DNA of 64,000 nucleotides from Gemmatimonadota bacterium (GTDB lineage Bacteria; Gemmatimonadota; Gemmatimonadetes; Longimicrobiales; Gaopeijiaceae): assembly GCA_021295815.1 (NCBI GenBank), contig JAGWBQ010000011.1, positions 32,378 through 96,377 of the forward strand, in the 5' to 3' direction. Under the pieces are notes generated by a model, which had not been told where the DNA came from, made no database searches, and saw nothing but the letters and a program-made list of their open reading frames with translations. Shown here piece by piece: positions 1 to 8,399 of this stretch; the stretch's first letter is position 1, and each line of letters opens with the position of its first letter. Made by a program: the position numbers and the translations under genes.

Positions 1-1712
1 CCCGACACCATCTGACGTTCGGGACGGAAGGCCGTCAGATCGGGGCTGATCGCCTCCCAGGTCACCCCTCCGTCGGTGGTGCGGTGGACGAACTGCGAGC
101 CGTGGTAGACGACGTCGGGGTCATGCGGCGAGACCTCGATGGGCACCACGCGCTGGAAGCGGTAGTTGAGCTCGGCCGGATTCACCCCGTAGAGGTTCTG
201 GAATCCCACGTAGTACTGCTGCTCCTGGCCGGTCACGGTGGAGTAGCGCCCGAAACGGCCCTTGCAGTTGGCGTACACGATGCCGGGGTCTCCCGGCCTG
301 GGCACGACCGGCCCGGTCTCGCATCCCCCGATCGCCTGCCAGTCGCCCGTGGATCCGCCCACCGAACCGTGGGTCGGCGCATCGCTCGGCACCCTGATGG
401 TGGAATTGTCCTGCTGGCCGGCGTAGAGCCAGTAGGGGAAGGCGTCGTCCACGTCCACCTGGTACAGCTCGGCGGTGGGCTGGTTGTGCTGGGTCGACCA
501 GGTGTCGCCGAAGTCGAGAGTGACGTTCGCGCCGCCGTCGTTCGACTGGACCCAGATGTCGGGGTTGACCGGGTTCACCCACATGTCGTGATTGTCGCCG
601 TGCGGGGTGCCGCGGCGCCGGAAGCTCCGCCCGCCGTCCCGCGACTCGTAGAAGCCCTCGTTGTTCACCCAGACGATGTCGGCGTCGCTGGGATGGGCGT
701 AGACGTTCGTGTAGTAGAAGGGGCGATTCATGATCCCGCGCTGATTGCTCACCATCTCCCAGCGCTCGCCACCGTCGTCCGAGCGGTAGAGCCCTTCGTC
801 GGGATCGGTCGTCTCCACCAGCGCGTAGACGCGGCCGGGCGCCGCCGGAGTCACCGCGAGATCGATCTTGCCGATCAGCCCCTCGGGCAGTCCCGCCGTC
901 ACCATGCGCCAGGTGTCGCCACCGTCGGTCGACTTCCAGATGCCGTTCTCCCTCCCCGAGTGCTCCATCCCCGAGATGATCGTCCACGGCCTGCGCTCAG
1001 CCCTCCACATTGCGGCGTAGAGCTCGCTCGGGTTCGTCGTGTTGAACACGAGATCGACCGCTCCCACCGAGTCCGAGGTGAAGAGAACCTGCTCCCAGGT
1101 AGCCCCTCCGTCCCGGGTCCGGTACACGCCTCGGTCCGGACTCGGGGCCCACGGATTGCCGAGAGCCGCCGCGAACGCGGTCTCGGGGTCGTCGGGATGG
1201 ACCTCGACGGCTCCTATCTGCCCCATGTCGTGGAGTCCGATCTTCCGCCAGCTCCCACCGCCATCGTCCGAACGGTACGCGCCCCGGCCGACGATCACGT
1301 TCGAGCGGATGCCGTCCGACCCGGTGCCGACGTATACGACGTCCGGGTCCGAGGGCGCCACGCGGATCGAGCCGATCGAGCCGGTCTCGAGCACGCCGTC
1401 CATGATCGGGAACCAGCTCGTGCCGTAGTTCTCGGTCTTCCAGACCCCGCCACCGGTCGCACCCATATAGAAGGTGTAGGGATGAGCGGGGTGGCCGGCC
1501 ACGGCGGTGACCCGACCGCCGCGAGACGGACCCACCATACGGTAGTCGAGCCCGTTCATCGTGCGCTCCACCTGGGATATTTCCGCCCAGGGGCGTTCGG
1601 CCTCCTGGGGAAGGGGAGCTGCCCCGACAGGTGCGAAGGCGAGGACGAGGAGCAGGACGAGTGCGCCGGGGGTGCGCGAAGCGGATCGAAGAAGAGGACG
1701 TGCGGTCTTCAT
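1..1712 (-). CDS. VPS10/sortilin-type BNR-repeat exported protein (C-terminus cut by window edge)
   Basis: Reading the minus strand from an ATG at 1712 gives an open frame that runs off the window, so about 570 N-terminal residues are present. It opens with a signal peptide: basic start MKTARPLLRS, a hydrophobic Leu/Val run, then GAAPLPQE. The body carries repeated Asp-box (BNR) motifs such as YRSDDGG, YRTRDGGATW, WKSTDGGDTW and YRSDDGGERW, each closing a blade of a beta-propeller. The family is annotated as 'glycosyl hydrolase' or sortilin-like, but no catalytic residues can be assigned and the true role is unknown. A paralogue lies at 45836-48784. A TATCTTCC element sits at 1746-1753 upstream. 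Confident about family and start; function open. Confidence 0.85.
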   Translation of the reverse strand, partial: MKTARPLLRSASRTPGALVLLLVLAFAPVGAAPLPQEAERPWAEISQVERTMNGLDYRMVGPSRGGRVTAVAGHPAHPYTFYMGATGGGVWKTENYGTSWFPIMDGVLETGSIGSIRVAPSDPDVVYVGTGSDGIRSNVIVGRGAYRSDDGGGSWRKIGLHDMGQIGAVEVHPDDPETAFAAALGNPWAPSPDRGVYRTRDGGATWEQVLFTSDSVGAVDLVFNTTNPSELYAAMWRAERRPWTIISGMEHSGRENGIWKSTDGGDTWRMVTAGLPEGLIGKIDLAVTPAAPGRVYALVETTDPDEGLYRSDDGGERWEMVSNQRGIMNRPFYYTNVYAHPSDADIVWVNNEGFYESRDGGRSFRRRGTPHGDNHDMWVNPVNPDIWVQSNDGGANVTLDFGDTWSTQHNQPTAELYQVDVDDAFPYWLYAGQQDNSTIRVPSDAPTHGSVGGSTGDWQAIGGCETGPVVPRPGDPGIVYANCKGRFGRYSTVTGQEQQYYVGFQNLYGVNPAELNYRFQRVVPIEVSPHDPDVVYHGSQFVHRTTDGGVTWEAISPDLTAFRPERQMVS

Positions 1713-1809
1713 GGACAGCCGGGACGGAAGTGAACGGAGACCCGAGGAAGATACAGAAAATACCCTTCACCTGACAGGCGCACCCGAGGAGTGGCCGACC
1801 CTGACCAGG

Positions 1810-2967
1810 TTACGGGCGGGTCGGAGCCTCGCCCAGCGCCTTACCGGGCAGCCAGCGCTTCGGCTCCATCGTGTTTTCGACCTCTTCGGGCTTCAGCCGG
1901 AACCAACGTGCCACCAGGAGGATCTCGGCCGCCTCCTCCGGCTTGAGCGCCTGGAGTCCGTGCTCCACCCCTTCGAAGACTTCGCAAACCGCCCGATGCA
2001 GACGGTCCCGGCCCTCGCGTCCCTTCTCTTCGCGCAAGCATCCCCGGACACGCCCACCTCGGATCAGGTAACGTCGGGCTTCGCCGTCGTAGCCGACCAC
2101 CCTGTAAACGAAAGAGAGCTCCTCGACCTGTCCGCGGAACGCGGTGAGCTCGGCAGCGAAGTCTTGGAGACGGTCGTACCTGTCACGCAGGATGGCGGCG
2201 TACTCGTACTCCTGCCTTTCCGAAGCCTCGTTCATCGACCTATAGAGGTTGCGCAGCGGCTCCTCGGAGCGTCCCGAGAGAAAGAGCGCGAGCCTCTCCA
2301 GCGCCTCGCGGTAGCGGGCCTCGCTCGATCTCCCGGCACACGGCGCCAGACAGTTGCCCAGCTCGGCGCGGATGCAGCGGGCTGTCGGTTCCCAGCCGAA
2401 AAAATCGGGCTGGTCGCTGAAATGCATGAGCGTGCCTGCGGCGCAGTCGCGGATACCCAGCGTGTGGACAAGCTCGCGCACCGACCGGCGCAGCGCCTTC
2501 ACCCTTGGGAACGGTCCGAAGTAGGTCGATCCGTCAGCGACCACCCGTGAAACCGCGAGCACCCGAGGGGCCCGTTCGCGCGTGATCTTCAGGAAGGCGT
2601 ATGCCCGCTTGCGTTTGTGCTGTACGTTGAAGCGTGGACGATGGCTTTGGATCAGCTTCATCTCCCTGATGAGAGCCGAGAACTCGTCCGGAGTGTAGTC
2701 CCACTCCACACCCTCGGCGTCCCGTATGACCCGGTGCGCCTTTTCCTCCTCCGAGGCCCGAAAATAGGAGAGCAGCCTGGTTCGGACTTGGACGGACTTA
2801 CCCACATACCTGAGCTCGGAACCCTTTCCGTAAATGCGATATACTCCCGGCCTGTTTTCCGCGCGGGCGCGCACCTCGTCCCGCAGCTCGACGCTCCCCG
2901 CTCTGGGAGGGGCGCGACGGACCGGACGACCGTGACCCCCGCCCTCTCTCTCCAAGGATTCTGACAT
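1810..2967 (-). CDS. UvrC-like endonuclease with GIY-YIG and UVR domains, short form
   Basis: The protein has 385 residues from the ATG at 2967; an upstream in-frame extension is open but lacks family similarity. The N-terminal third is a GIY-YIG nuclease domain (PGVYRIYG ... LRYVGKS), followed by the UvrC pattern ending in RPRFNVQHKRKRAYAF. A UVR helical hairpin follows (MNEASERQEYEYAAILRDRY). Full UvrC is about 600 residues, with an RNase-H-like 5' nuclease and a helix-hairpin-helix end; both are missing here, as in Cho-type proteins, which make only the 3' incision in nucleotide excision repair. The remaining C-terminal 110 residues are not recognised. It is divergent from the HD hydrolase with only 28 bp between the start codons. 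Confidence 0.82.
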   Translation of the reverse strand: MSESLEREGGGHGRPVRRAPPRAGSVELRDEVRARAENRPGVYRIYGKGSELRYVGKSVQVRTRLLSYFRASEEEKAHRVIRDAEGVEWDYTPDEFSALIREMKLIQSHRPRFNVQHKRKRAYAFLKITRERAPRVLAVSRVVADGSTYFGPFPRVKALRRSVRELVHTLGIRDCAAGTLMHFSDQPDFFGWEPTARCIRAELGNCLAPCAGRSSEARYREALERLALFLSGRSEEPLRNLYRSMNEASERQEYEYAAILRDRYDRLQDFAAELTAFRGQVEELSFVYRVVGYDGEARRYLIRGGRVRGCLREEKGREGRDRLHRAVCEVFEGVEHGLQALKPEEAAEILLVARWFRLKPEEVENTMEPKRWLPGKALGEAPTRP

Positions 2968-2995
2968 ATGTTCGGTATCTATTCGGTAACGGGAG

Positions 2996-4318
2996 ATGAA
3001 GATGCACGAGCCTGACCGCTGTGTCAAGCCTGCCCGCCGCGTCAAGTCGGTCCGCGACCCGCTCTGGAACACGATCCGGCTCGATCCGGTCGCGGTTCGC
3101 ATCATCGACACGCCCGAGTTTCAGCGTCTGCGCTACATCCGCCAGCTCGGCCTCGTCCATCTCATCTATCCCGGGGCCACTCACACCCGGTTCGACCACG
3201 CCCTCGGAGTCTACCACCTCACCCGCCGAGCGCTATCTCATCTTCGCGAGACCCACCGCGGCGGGAACGAGGTCTGGGAAGGCGCGGAGCTCGTCCCTTA
3301 CGCCGCGCTTCTCCACGACATCGGTCATTACCCGCTCTCGCACGCGCTGGAGGAACTTCCTGCGGAGCTCGTCCCCGAAGGTCATGAGGCGACGGGAATG
3401 CACTTCCTGAGCTCCCCCGAACTGGAGGCGGCGGTGGCGGAGCTGGGCGAGGGAAGTTCGACCCGGATCCATGATCTTGTCACCGGAAAGAGCGAGCTGC
3501 CGCTGGCGGGGCTGGTGAGCGGAGGCCTCGACATGGACAAGATGGAGTATCTGCGCAGGGACGCCTTCTTCTGCGGGGTGCCCTACGGGGAGATCGACGT
3601 CGCGAGACTTCTTTCGGGGATCGCTCTCCTGGCCGATCCGGTGAGCGGGCGTTTCGAGCTCGGCATCAGGGAGAAGGGGGCGTCGGCCATCGAATCGCTT
3701 CTATTCGCGAAGTACCAGATGTTTCGGAACGTCTACTGGCATCACGCCGTCCGTGGCGCGACCTGTCTCTACAAGCGTATAGTCGAGGAGGCTCTGGCCG
3801 CGGGCATCGTCGAATCGGCGGAACTTGTCGGACCCACCGACGAGGTGCTGCTCCACGAGCTGGCCCGAAGGACGGAAGACGATGGTCGGCCGATCGCCAG
3901 AAAGCTCGCCGGCAGGTGGCTGCCCGCACTACGCAACCGCCGTCTTCCCCGCCGGGCGCTCGAACTCTCCGTCTACGACTTCGAAGGCGTGGAACCGTCG
4001 TGGCTTTCCGCACCCACCGAGCGCAAGCGGCGTTTCGAGGACGCCCTCGCGGCCGAGCTAGGTCTGGAGAGCGGCGAGGTGATGATCGACTTCCCTCGCA
4101 AGCCCGGCATGTTTCAGCTCGACTTCCTTGTGGAACGGAGGAGCGGTGCCGTCGAACGGCTGGACGAGGCCGGCATGCCCGGGATCGTGGATCTTCCGAA
4201 GCTGGGCCGGGAGCTGCACACCACGGCGAGCGTACTCCGCATCTTCACCCTTGACCGACGTTCGCTCCGGGCCGAGGATGTGGCGAGGCGGATAGGGTTC
4301 GAGACACCGACGGACTAG
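2996..4318 (+). CDS. HD-superfamily phosphohydrolase
   Basis: This 440-residue protein belongs to the HD-domain metal-dependent phosphohydrolases related to dGTPase and YdhJ-like proteins. The metal ligands are visible as FDHALGVYHL (first His) and LLHDIGHYPLSHAL (HD pair with following His), with DPLWNTIRLDP and TPEFQRLRYIRQLG near the N-terminus, typical of the group. GLDMDKMEYLRRDAFF supplies the distal Asp. The substrate cannot be read from sequence; nucleotide triphosphates are the best-known substrates of relatives. The start is ATG at 2996 with GGGAG directly upstream, and another ATG follows at 3002. It shares a 28-bp divergent promoter region with the UvrC-like gene, suggesting co-regulation, perhaps in DNA or nucleotide repair. 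Confidence 0.85.
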   Translation: MKMHEPDRCVKPARRVKSVRDPLWNTIRLDPVAVRIIDTPEFQRLRYIRQLGLVHLIYPGATHTRFDHALGVYHLTRRALSHLRETHRGGNEVWEGAELVPYAALLHDIGHYPLSHALEELPAELVPEGHEATGMHFLSSPELEAAVAELGEGSSTRIHDLVTGKSELPLAGLVSGGLDMDKMEYLRRDAFFCGVPYGEIDVARLLSGIALLADPVSGRFELGIREKGASAIESLLFAKYQMFRNVYWHHAVRGATCLYKRIVEEALAAGIVESAELVGPTDEVLLHELARRTEDDGRPIARKLAGRWLPALRNRRLPRRALELSVYDFEGVEPSWLSAPTERKRRFEDALAAELGLESGEVMIDFPRKPGMFQLDFLVERRSGAVERLDEAGMPGIVDLPKLGRELHTTASVLRIFTLDRRSLRAEDVARRIGFETPTD

Positions 4319-4495
4319 CCGGCGGCGTTGTCCGCGATGGTGGCGAACTGGCGGTTCCGGTACCTGCAGGGAACCACGACCTGTGATCGGGTTATCGCCT
4401 GTGTACGCCCGCCGCAGGGAAACTCCTCGGGAGGCGCTTTCCCCCGGGGCCGGTATCCGCCTGTTAACGTTTTCGGGTTTCCGGCGTAAGAAGGG

Positions 4496-4537
4496 TTGAC
4501 ACCATCTGCGTTTGTGTGCAGTTTGAATGGCTATACC
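4496..4537 (+). promoter_or_regulatory. Possible promoter of the sigma-factor gene
   Basis: A perfect TTGACA lies at 4496-4501 and a TATACC at 4532-4537 in the 252-bp gap before the sigma gene. Their 30-bp spacing is too long to be one sigma-70 promoter, so only one of them may be used; TTTG at 4511-4514 is 17 bases before TATACC. Upstream, GGTTCC at 4353-4358 and GGAACC at 4370-4375 form a short inverted repeat that might end the HD gene transcript. Nothing else is recognisable in the gap. Confidence 0.3.
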
Positions 4538-4570
4538 CCAAATCGGGGGCACCCACGGAGCACGAGGACG

Positions 4571-5479
4571 ATGCCAGCCCGCCACGGTAACCACGCCCGT
4601 AAGAGGGATCGGACAACTCAGCAACTGCTCGCCGGCTTCGACGCCGGTGTCGAGGAGCAGAGTGCGCTCGACCAGTACCTGCAGGACGTGAGCCGCCACG
4701 AACTCATCACGGTCGAGCAGGAAAAGGCGCTCGGCGCCCTGGCTCAGCAGGGTGACGAGAAGGCCGTCAAGGCGCTCGCCGAGGCGAACCTCCGCTTCGT
4801 CATCAGCGTGGCGAAGAAGTACCAGAACCGCGGCGTCGCGCTCACCGACCTCATCCAGGAAGGCAACGTCGGCCTAATCACGGCTGCGAGGAAGTTCGAT
4901 CCCAACCAAGGGGTCAAGTTTATCAGCTACGCCGTGTGGTGGATACGCCAGGCGATTCTGGCCGCCCTCGCCAATCAGGGCCGGCCCGTGCGCGTCCCCC
5001 TCAATCGCGCAAGCGATCTGGCGCGCATCTTCAGGGAGAAGGAGCGCTACAAGCAGAAGCACGGCAAGGAGCCGGAGTCGGCCAAGCTGGGCGAGCTCAC
5101 CAACCTGACGCCCGACCTCGTCGAGTCTCTCCAGACGCTCAACGCGGCCGAAATCAGGCTCGACGCACCGATCGGCGACTCCGAGGACTCGCAGTTGGTC
5201 GAGCGCTTCATTTCGGAAGAGGCGGCGGAGCCGGAGATCGAGGTCGAGAACCGGGTGCTGCAGGAGACGATCTCGCAGGCGCTCTCCGGCCTCGATGACC
5301 GCGACGCTCAGGTGCTGCGTCTCTACTTCGGACTCGACGGCGGCCGCCAACATACTCTCGAGGAGATCGGCAAGGAGCTCGGCGTCACCCGCGAACGCAT
5401 TCGTCAACTCCGCGACCGCGCCCTCCGAAGGCTGCGCACCGGAGATCTCGGATCCAAGCTGGCATCGTTCGCGGCGTAG
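4571..5479 (+). CDS. RNA polymerase sigma factor, RpoD/SigA type (short, no region 1.1)
   Basis: The 302-residue protein contains region 1.2 (LDQYLQDVSRHELIT), region 2 (ANLRFVISVAKKYQNRG, DLIQEGNVGLITAARKFDP, YAVWWIRQAI), region 3 and region 4 (LDDRDAQVLRLYFGL, LEEIGKELGVTRERIRQ). This is the layout of primary or primary-like sigma-70 factors in the FCB group, which lack region 1.1 and are near 290-300 residues. ATG at 4571 is preceded by GAGG six bases away; an upstream TTG at 4496 is open but lies in a TTGACA string that looks more like a promoter. Region 2.4 and 4.2 predict recognition of housekeeping promoters. The rsgA frame begins inside or just after its 3' end. Confidence 0.93.
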   Translation: MPARHGNHARKRDRTTQQLLAGFDAGVEEQSALDQYLQDVSRHELITVEQEKALGALAQQGDEKAVKALAEANLRFVISVAKKYQNRGVALTDLIQEGNVGLITAARKFDPNQGVKFISYAVWWIRQAILAALANQGRPVRVPLNRASDLARIFREKERYKQKHGKEPESAKLGELTNLTPDLVESLQTLNAAEIRLDAPIGDSEDSQLVERFISEEAAEPEIEVENRVLQETISQALSGLDDRDAQVLRLYFGLDGGRQHTLEEIGKELGVTRERIRQLRDRALRRLRTGDLGSKLASFAA

Positions 5480-6390
5480 TCCACCAGGCCGGGGGAGGCA
5501 GATACCTTGTCTGCCTCGGACTCGGCCGGTACGTCGAGGCCACCGTGCGCGGCAGGCTCAAGCACAGGGAGAGCGAGCTCGAGAAGATAGTCGTCGGCGA
5601 CTCAGTCGAGCTCTCCGGCGGGAACTCGTCCTGGACGATAGAGTCGGTGGCCGGACGCCGCACTCTCCTGGCGCGCCGCGGGCGGGGCGGCACCACCGGC
5701 AAGTTGATTGCCGCGAACGTCGATACGGCTTTCGCGGTGATCTCCGTTCGCGAACCCAGGGCCAAGCTCGAGCTTGCCGACCGCCTCCTCGTCCTCGCCG
5801 AGGCCGGTAGGCTGAGGCCGGTGCTTGTGGTCAACAAGATCGATCTGCCGGACGGCGACCTGATCGCCGACAGCTTGCTTTCCCTTTACCGCACCGTCGG
5901 ATACCGGGCTCTAAAGGTCAGTGCGACGACCGGCACGGGGTTGAGCGAACTCGTTCAGGAGATGTCCGGATCGCTCTCCACCCTCATCGGGCCTTCCGGG
6001 GTCGGCAAGTCCTCGTTGCTGAACGCCATCAAGCCGAGCCTCGGCCGTCGGACGGCTCCGGTCTCCGGTCTCGGCACGGGCAGGCACACGACCGTCAGTT
6101 CCAGAATCGTCTCGCTCGTCGGAGGCGCGTCGGTGGCCGACACACCGGGATTCGCCAACGTAAAGGTCTGGGGTCTCGGTCCGGCGGAACTCGTCCGCTG
6201 CTTTCCCGAGTTGAGGAGGCTCTCTCCGTCCTGCCGCTTCCGGGACTGCGCCCACATCGCCGAGCCCGATTGCGCGGTGCGGGAGGCGGTCGGTCGAGGC
6301 GCCATCGAAGGATCCAGGTATCGGAGCTACCTGGACGCCCGGACCGAGGCGGCCGAAGCCCTGCCCGAATGGAGCGCCGCGAGGACATAG
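5464..6390 (+). CDS. rsgA: Ribosome small-subunit-dependent GTPase A
   Basis: RsgA is a circularly permuted GTPase that assists late 30S subunit maturation. An N-terminal OB-fold is followed by the permuted GTPase motifs: NKIDLPD (G4), GPSGVGKSS (G1/P-loop), a GxGRHTT switch and DTPGF (G3), then the zinc knuckle C-x4-C-x-H-x5-C seen as CRFRDCAHIAEPDC. The first usual start is GTG at 5545, but family-like OB-fold sequence (GVVHQAGGGRYLV) is encoded upstream in the same frame. It reaches an ATC codon at 5464 that overlaps the end of the sigma gene. I therefore extend the gene to 5464 as the likely biological N-terminus and mark the start as uncertain. The body of the gene is certain. Confidence 0.85.
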   Translation: MVRGVVHQAGGGRYLVCLGLGRYVEATVRGRLKHRESELEKIVVGDSVELSGGNSSWTIESVAGRRTLLARRGRGGTTGKLIAANVDTAFAVISVREPRAKLELADRLLVLAEAGRLRPVLVVNKIDLPDGDLIADSLLSLYRTVGYRALKVSATTGTGLSELVQEMSGSLSTLIGPSGVGKSSLLNAIKPSLGRRTAPVSGLGTGRHTTVSSRIVSLVGGASVADTPGFANVKVWGLGPAELVRCFPELRRLSPSCRFRDCAHIAEPDCAVREAVGRGAIEGSRYRSYLDARTEAAEALPEWSAART

Positions 6391-6398
6391 CGGCCGTG

Positions 6399-6553
6399 CC
6401 GAAACTCGCACGAGCACCGAGAGCGAGCTGAGCAGCCGCGCACGGTACGATGAGGGACGAACAGCACCGCTATTCGCCCGGAGAGCGGCACCGTGAGCAG
6501 GGTCCAGCGCGGATGCGGTGTCGCACTGCCGTGGAGGCGTTGTCCACGCGCTG
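6399..6553 (+). repeat. Dispersed intergenic composite repeat, copy A
   Basis: The whole 163-bp gap between the convergent rsgA and ABC-ATPase genes is filled by this element. Its 5' module is GAAACTCGCACGAGC at 6401-6415. A middle block at 6451-6479 runs from TGAGGGACGA to CTATTCGCCC. The 3' module begins GCGCGGATGC at about 6507 and continues through GTCGCACTGCCGTGGAGGC to the ATPase stop codon. The same modules recur at 10388-10541, 49683-49769 and, as the 5' module only, 26223-26262. Confidence 0.7.
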
Positions 6554-7393
6554 TCAGTCCGACCCGTCCACCGGCTCCGCCTGCCGGTCGTCGCAGGCCG
6601 GGTCACCTTCGAGCGCCGTCACCCGCAGCATCCCCGATTCCGGCTCCCTCGAGACCGCCACCGGCCAGTCGTAGAGGTCGGAGAGGCGGTCGGTCCGCAT
6701 CACCTCGGCGGGCGGGCCGTCGGCGACCACCTTTCCCGCCTTCAGCAAGAGCGCCTCGTCGGCGAAGCGGGCCGCGAGTTCCAGGTCGTGGACGACCACG
6801 ATCACCGTCCGGCCTTCGTCGGCCTTTCGGCGCAAGAGTCGGAAAATCCTCATCCGGTGGTGGAGATCGAGGCTGGCTGACGGCTCGTCGAGGGCGAGCG
6901 CCTTCGGTCGCTGAGCCAGCGCTCTCGCGATGCGGGCGAGCTGGAGCTCTCCTCCTGAGAGAGTGGCCACGTCGCGGTCGGCGAATCCGGTCAGACCGCA
7001 CTCCGCCATGGCCGCCTCCACCTCCTTCCGGTCGGTGGGTCGCTCCGCTTGGAGCGGTCCCAGGTGCGGGTAGCGCCCCATGCCGACGAGCCCTCGCACT
7101 GTCAGCGGGAACGGGAAGGCCTCGCGCTGGGTCACGACGCCTACCGCCTGGGCCCGCCTGCGGGGCTCCCACTCCTCGATCCTCCGACCGTCCAGAAGCG
7201 CTTCTCCCTTGGCGGGCGTGAGCAGACCGAGCATGACCCGCAGCAAAGTGGTCTTGCCGCACCCGTTAGGCCCCGCGACGGCCTTGAAGCCACCGCCTTC
7301 CGCCGAGGTCGAGACTCCGGCGAGTGCGGGAACCGGGCTGCCGGGATAGGTCAGGTGAACTCCGGCGGTTTCGAACTTCACACCGACTCCCAT
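6554..7393 (-). CDS. ABC importer ATP-binding protein (FecE/BtuD/HmuV type)
   Basis: This 279-residue ATPase has Walker A GPNGCGKTT near residue 42, the Q-loop (VVTQREAFPF), the ABC signature LSGGELQLARIARALAQ and Walker B ALALDEPSASLD, with the H-loop in VIVVVHDLELA. The class energises uptake of iron chelates, heme or cobalamin through TonB-dependent outer-membrane systems. It is the last gene of a minus-strand operon: the permease stop codon lies only four bases upstream of its ATG. No cobalamin or Fur site was seen, so the substrate stays unassigned. Its stop codon abuts the dispersed repeat. Confidence 0.92.
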   Translation of the reverse strand: MGVGVKFETAGVHLTYPGSPVPALAGVSTSAEGGGFKAVAGPNGCGKTTLLRVMLGLLTPAKGEALLDGRRIEEWEPRRRAQAVGVVTQREAFPFPLTVRGLVGMGRYPHLGPLQAERPTDRKEVEAAMAECGLTGFADRDVATLSGGELQLARIARALAQRPKALALDEPSASLDLHHRMRIFRLLRRKADEGRTVIVVVHDLELAARFADEALLLKAGKVVADGPPAEVMRTDRLSDLYDWPVAVSREPESGMLRVTALEGDPACDDRQAEPVDGSD

Positions 7394-7397
7394 GGCG

Positions 7398-8381
7398 TCA
7401 CCCCGACCGCCTGAGCAATATGAGGAAGACCGGCACTCCGACGACGGCGGTCACCACCCCGATCGGAAGCTCCGTCGGCGAGATCACCGTACGGGCAAGC
7501 AGGTCGGCGAAAACGAGGAAGTTGGCGCCGGCGAGAAACACGATCGGCAGCAGGACGCGGTTGTCGGCCACCACCACCATGCGCACGACGTGCGGCATGA
7601 CGAGACCCACGAAGCCGATGATGCCGACGAAGGCGACTCCGGACGCGGCTATGAGAGCCGAGAGCAGAAGCACGATCCGCTTCATTCTCTCCACCGAAGC
7701 TCCGAGGTGGTGAGCGGTCTCTTCGCCGATCGCGAGAAGATTCAGGGCCCGGGCGCAGCCGAGCAGGCCGAGAGTGGCCGGAATAGTGTAGGTCGCGACA
7801 ATCAGGACTTCGTTCCACGAGCTGTTCGCCACGCTCCCCATCATCCACAGCAAAGCCCTCTGAGCGGCGCTCCCCTCGGCCAGGGTCATCATCAGAGCGA
7901 TGACGGAACCGAAGAACGCGGATACCGCCACACCTGCGAGAAGCAGGACTTTCACATCCATGACGGCTCGCGACGCGGAAGCGAACCCGAATATGAGTAA
8001 GAGGGCGAAGATCGAGCCCGCGAAAGCCACTACCGGAAGACCCCACGACGCTGCGGCGACCCAGCCGAACGTGATCACCGCCACCGCACCCAGAGCCGCA
8101 CCGCTGGAAATGCCGAGGATGTAGGGCTCGGCGAGCGGGTTGCGCAGCAGCGACTGGAATCCGGCCCCCGAGACCGCGAGCCCTCCTCCCACCAGGAGTG
8201 CCATTATCACTCTCGGAAGCCTCAGTCCGACGGTTATCCCCCGATCCGCGCTTTCGAGTCCCACCAACGCTCGAAACACGTCGACAACCGAAACCTCCGC
8301 GCCGCCGACCCCGACACCTAACGCCACAGCGAGGGCGAGAGAGACCGTTAGCCCGACCGCGACGGACGACGAGCGCTTCAT
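7398..8381 (-). CDS. FecCD-family ABC importer permease
   Basis: The 327-residue protein is a polytopic membrane permease with about nine or ten helices. Family hallmarks are LRLPRVIMALLVGGGLAVSGAGFQSLLRNPLAEPYILG in two pieces near the N-terminus and VGFVGLVMPHVVRM near the C-terminus. These are typical of BtuC, FhuB and HmuU, which import cobalamin, hydroxamate siderophores or heme from the periplasm. It sits between the substrate-binding lipoprotein (18 bp away) and the ATPase (4 bp away), completing a one-operon importer. The window contains no matching TonB-dependent receptor other than the distant SusC. Confidence 0.93.
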   Translation of the reverse strand: MKRSSSVAVGLTVSLALAVALGVGVGGAEVSVVDVFRALVGLESADRGITVGLRLPRVIMALLVGGGLAVSGAGFQSLLRNPLAEPYILGISSGAALGAVAVITFGWVAAASWGLPVVAFAGSIFALLLIFGFASASRAVMDVKVLLLAGVAVSAFFGSVIALMMTLAEGSAAQRALLWMMGSVANSSWNEVLIVATYTIPATLGLLGCARALNLLAIGEETAHHLGASVERMKRIVLLLSALIAASGVAFVGIIGFVGLVMPHVVRMVVVADNRVLLPIVFLAGANFLVFADLLARTVISPTELPIGVVTAVVGVPVFLILLRRSG

Positions 8382-8399
8382 CGGCCCGGCGAGTCGTTC

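Noticed and set aside
84..1733. Long plus-strand open frame of 549 codons
   Set aside because: It mirrors the BNR-repeat gene on the other strand, is Arg/Val/Pro-rich and has no motif. High GC content produces many such frames.
2367..2384. GCGCGGATGCAGCG string resembling the dispersed repeat
   Set aside because: It lies inside the UvrC-like coding sequence and lacks all neighbouring repeat sequence, so it is a chance match.
4319..4570. tRNA or small RNA gene before the sigma factor
   Set aside because: No cloverleaf or T-loop sequence is present; only a short inverted repeat and promoter-like words were seen.
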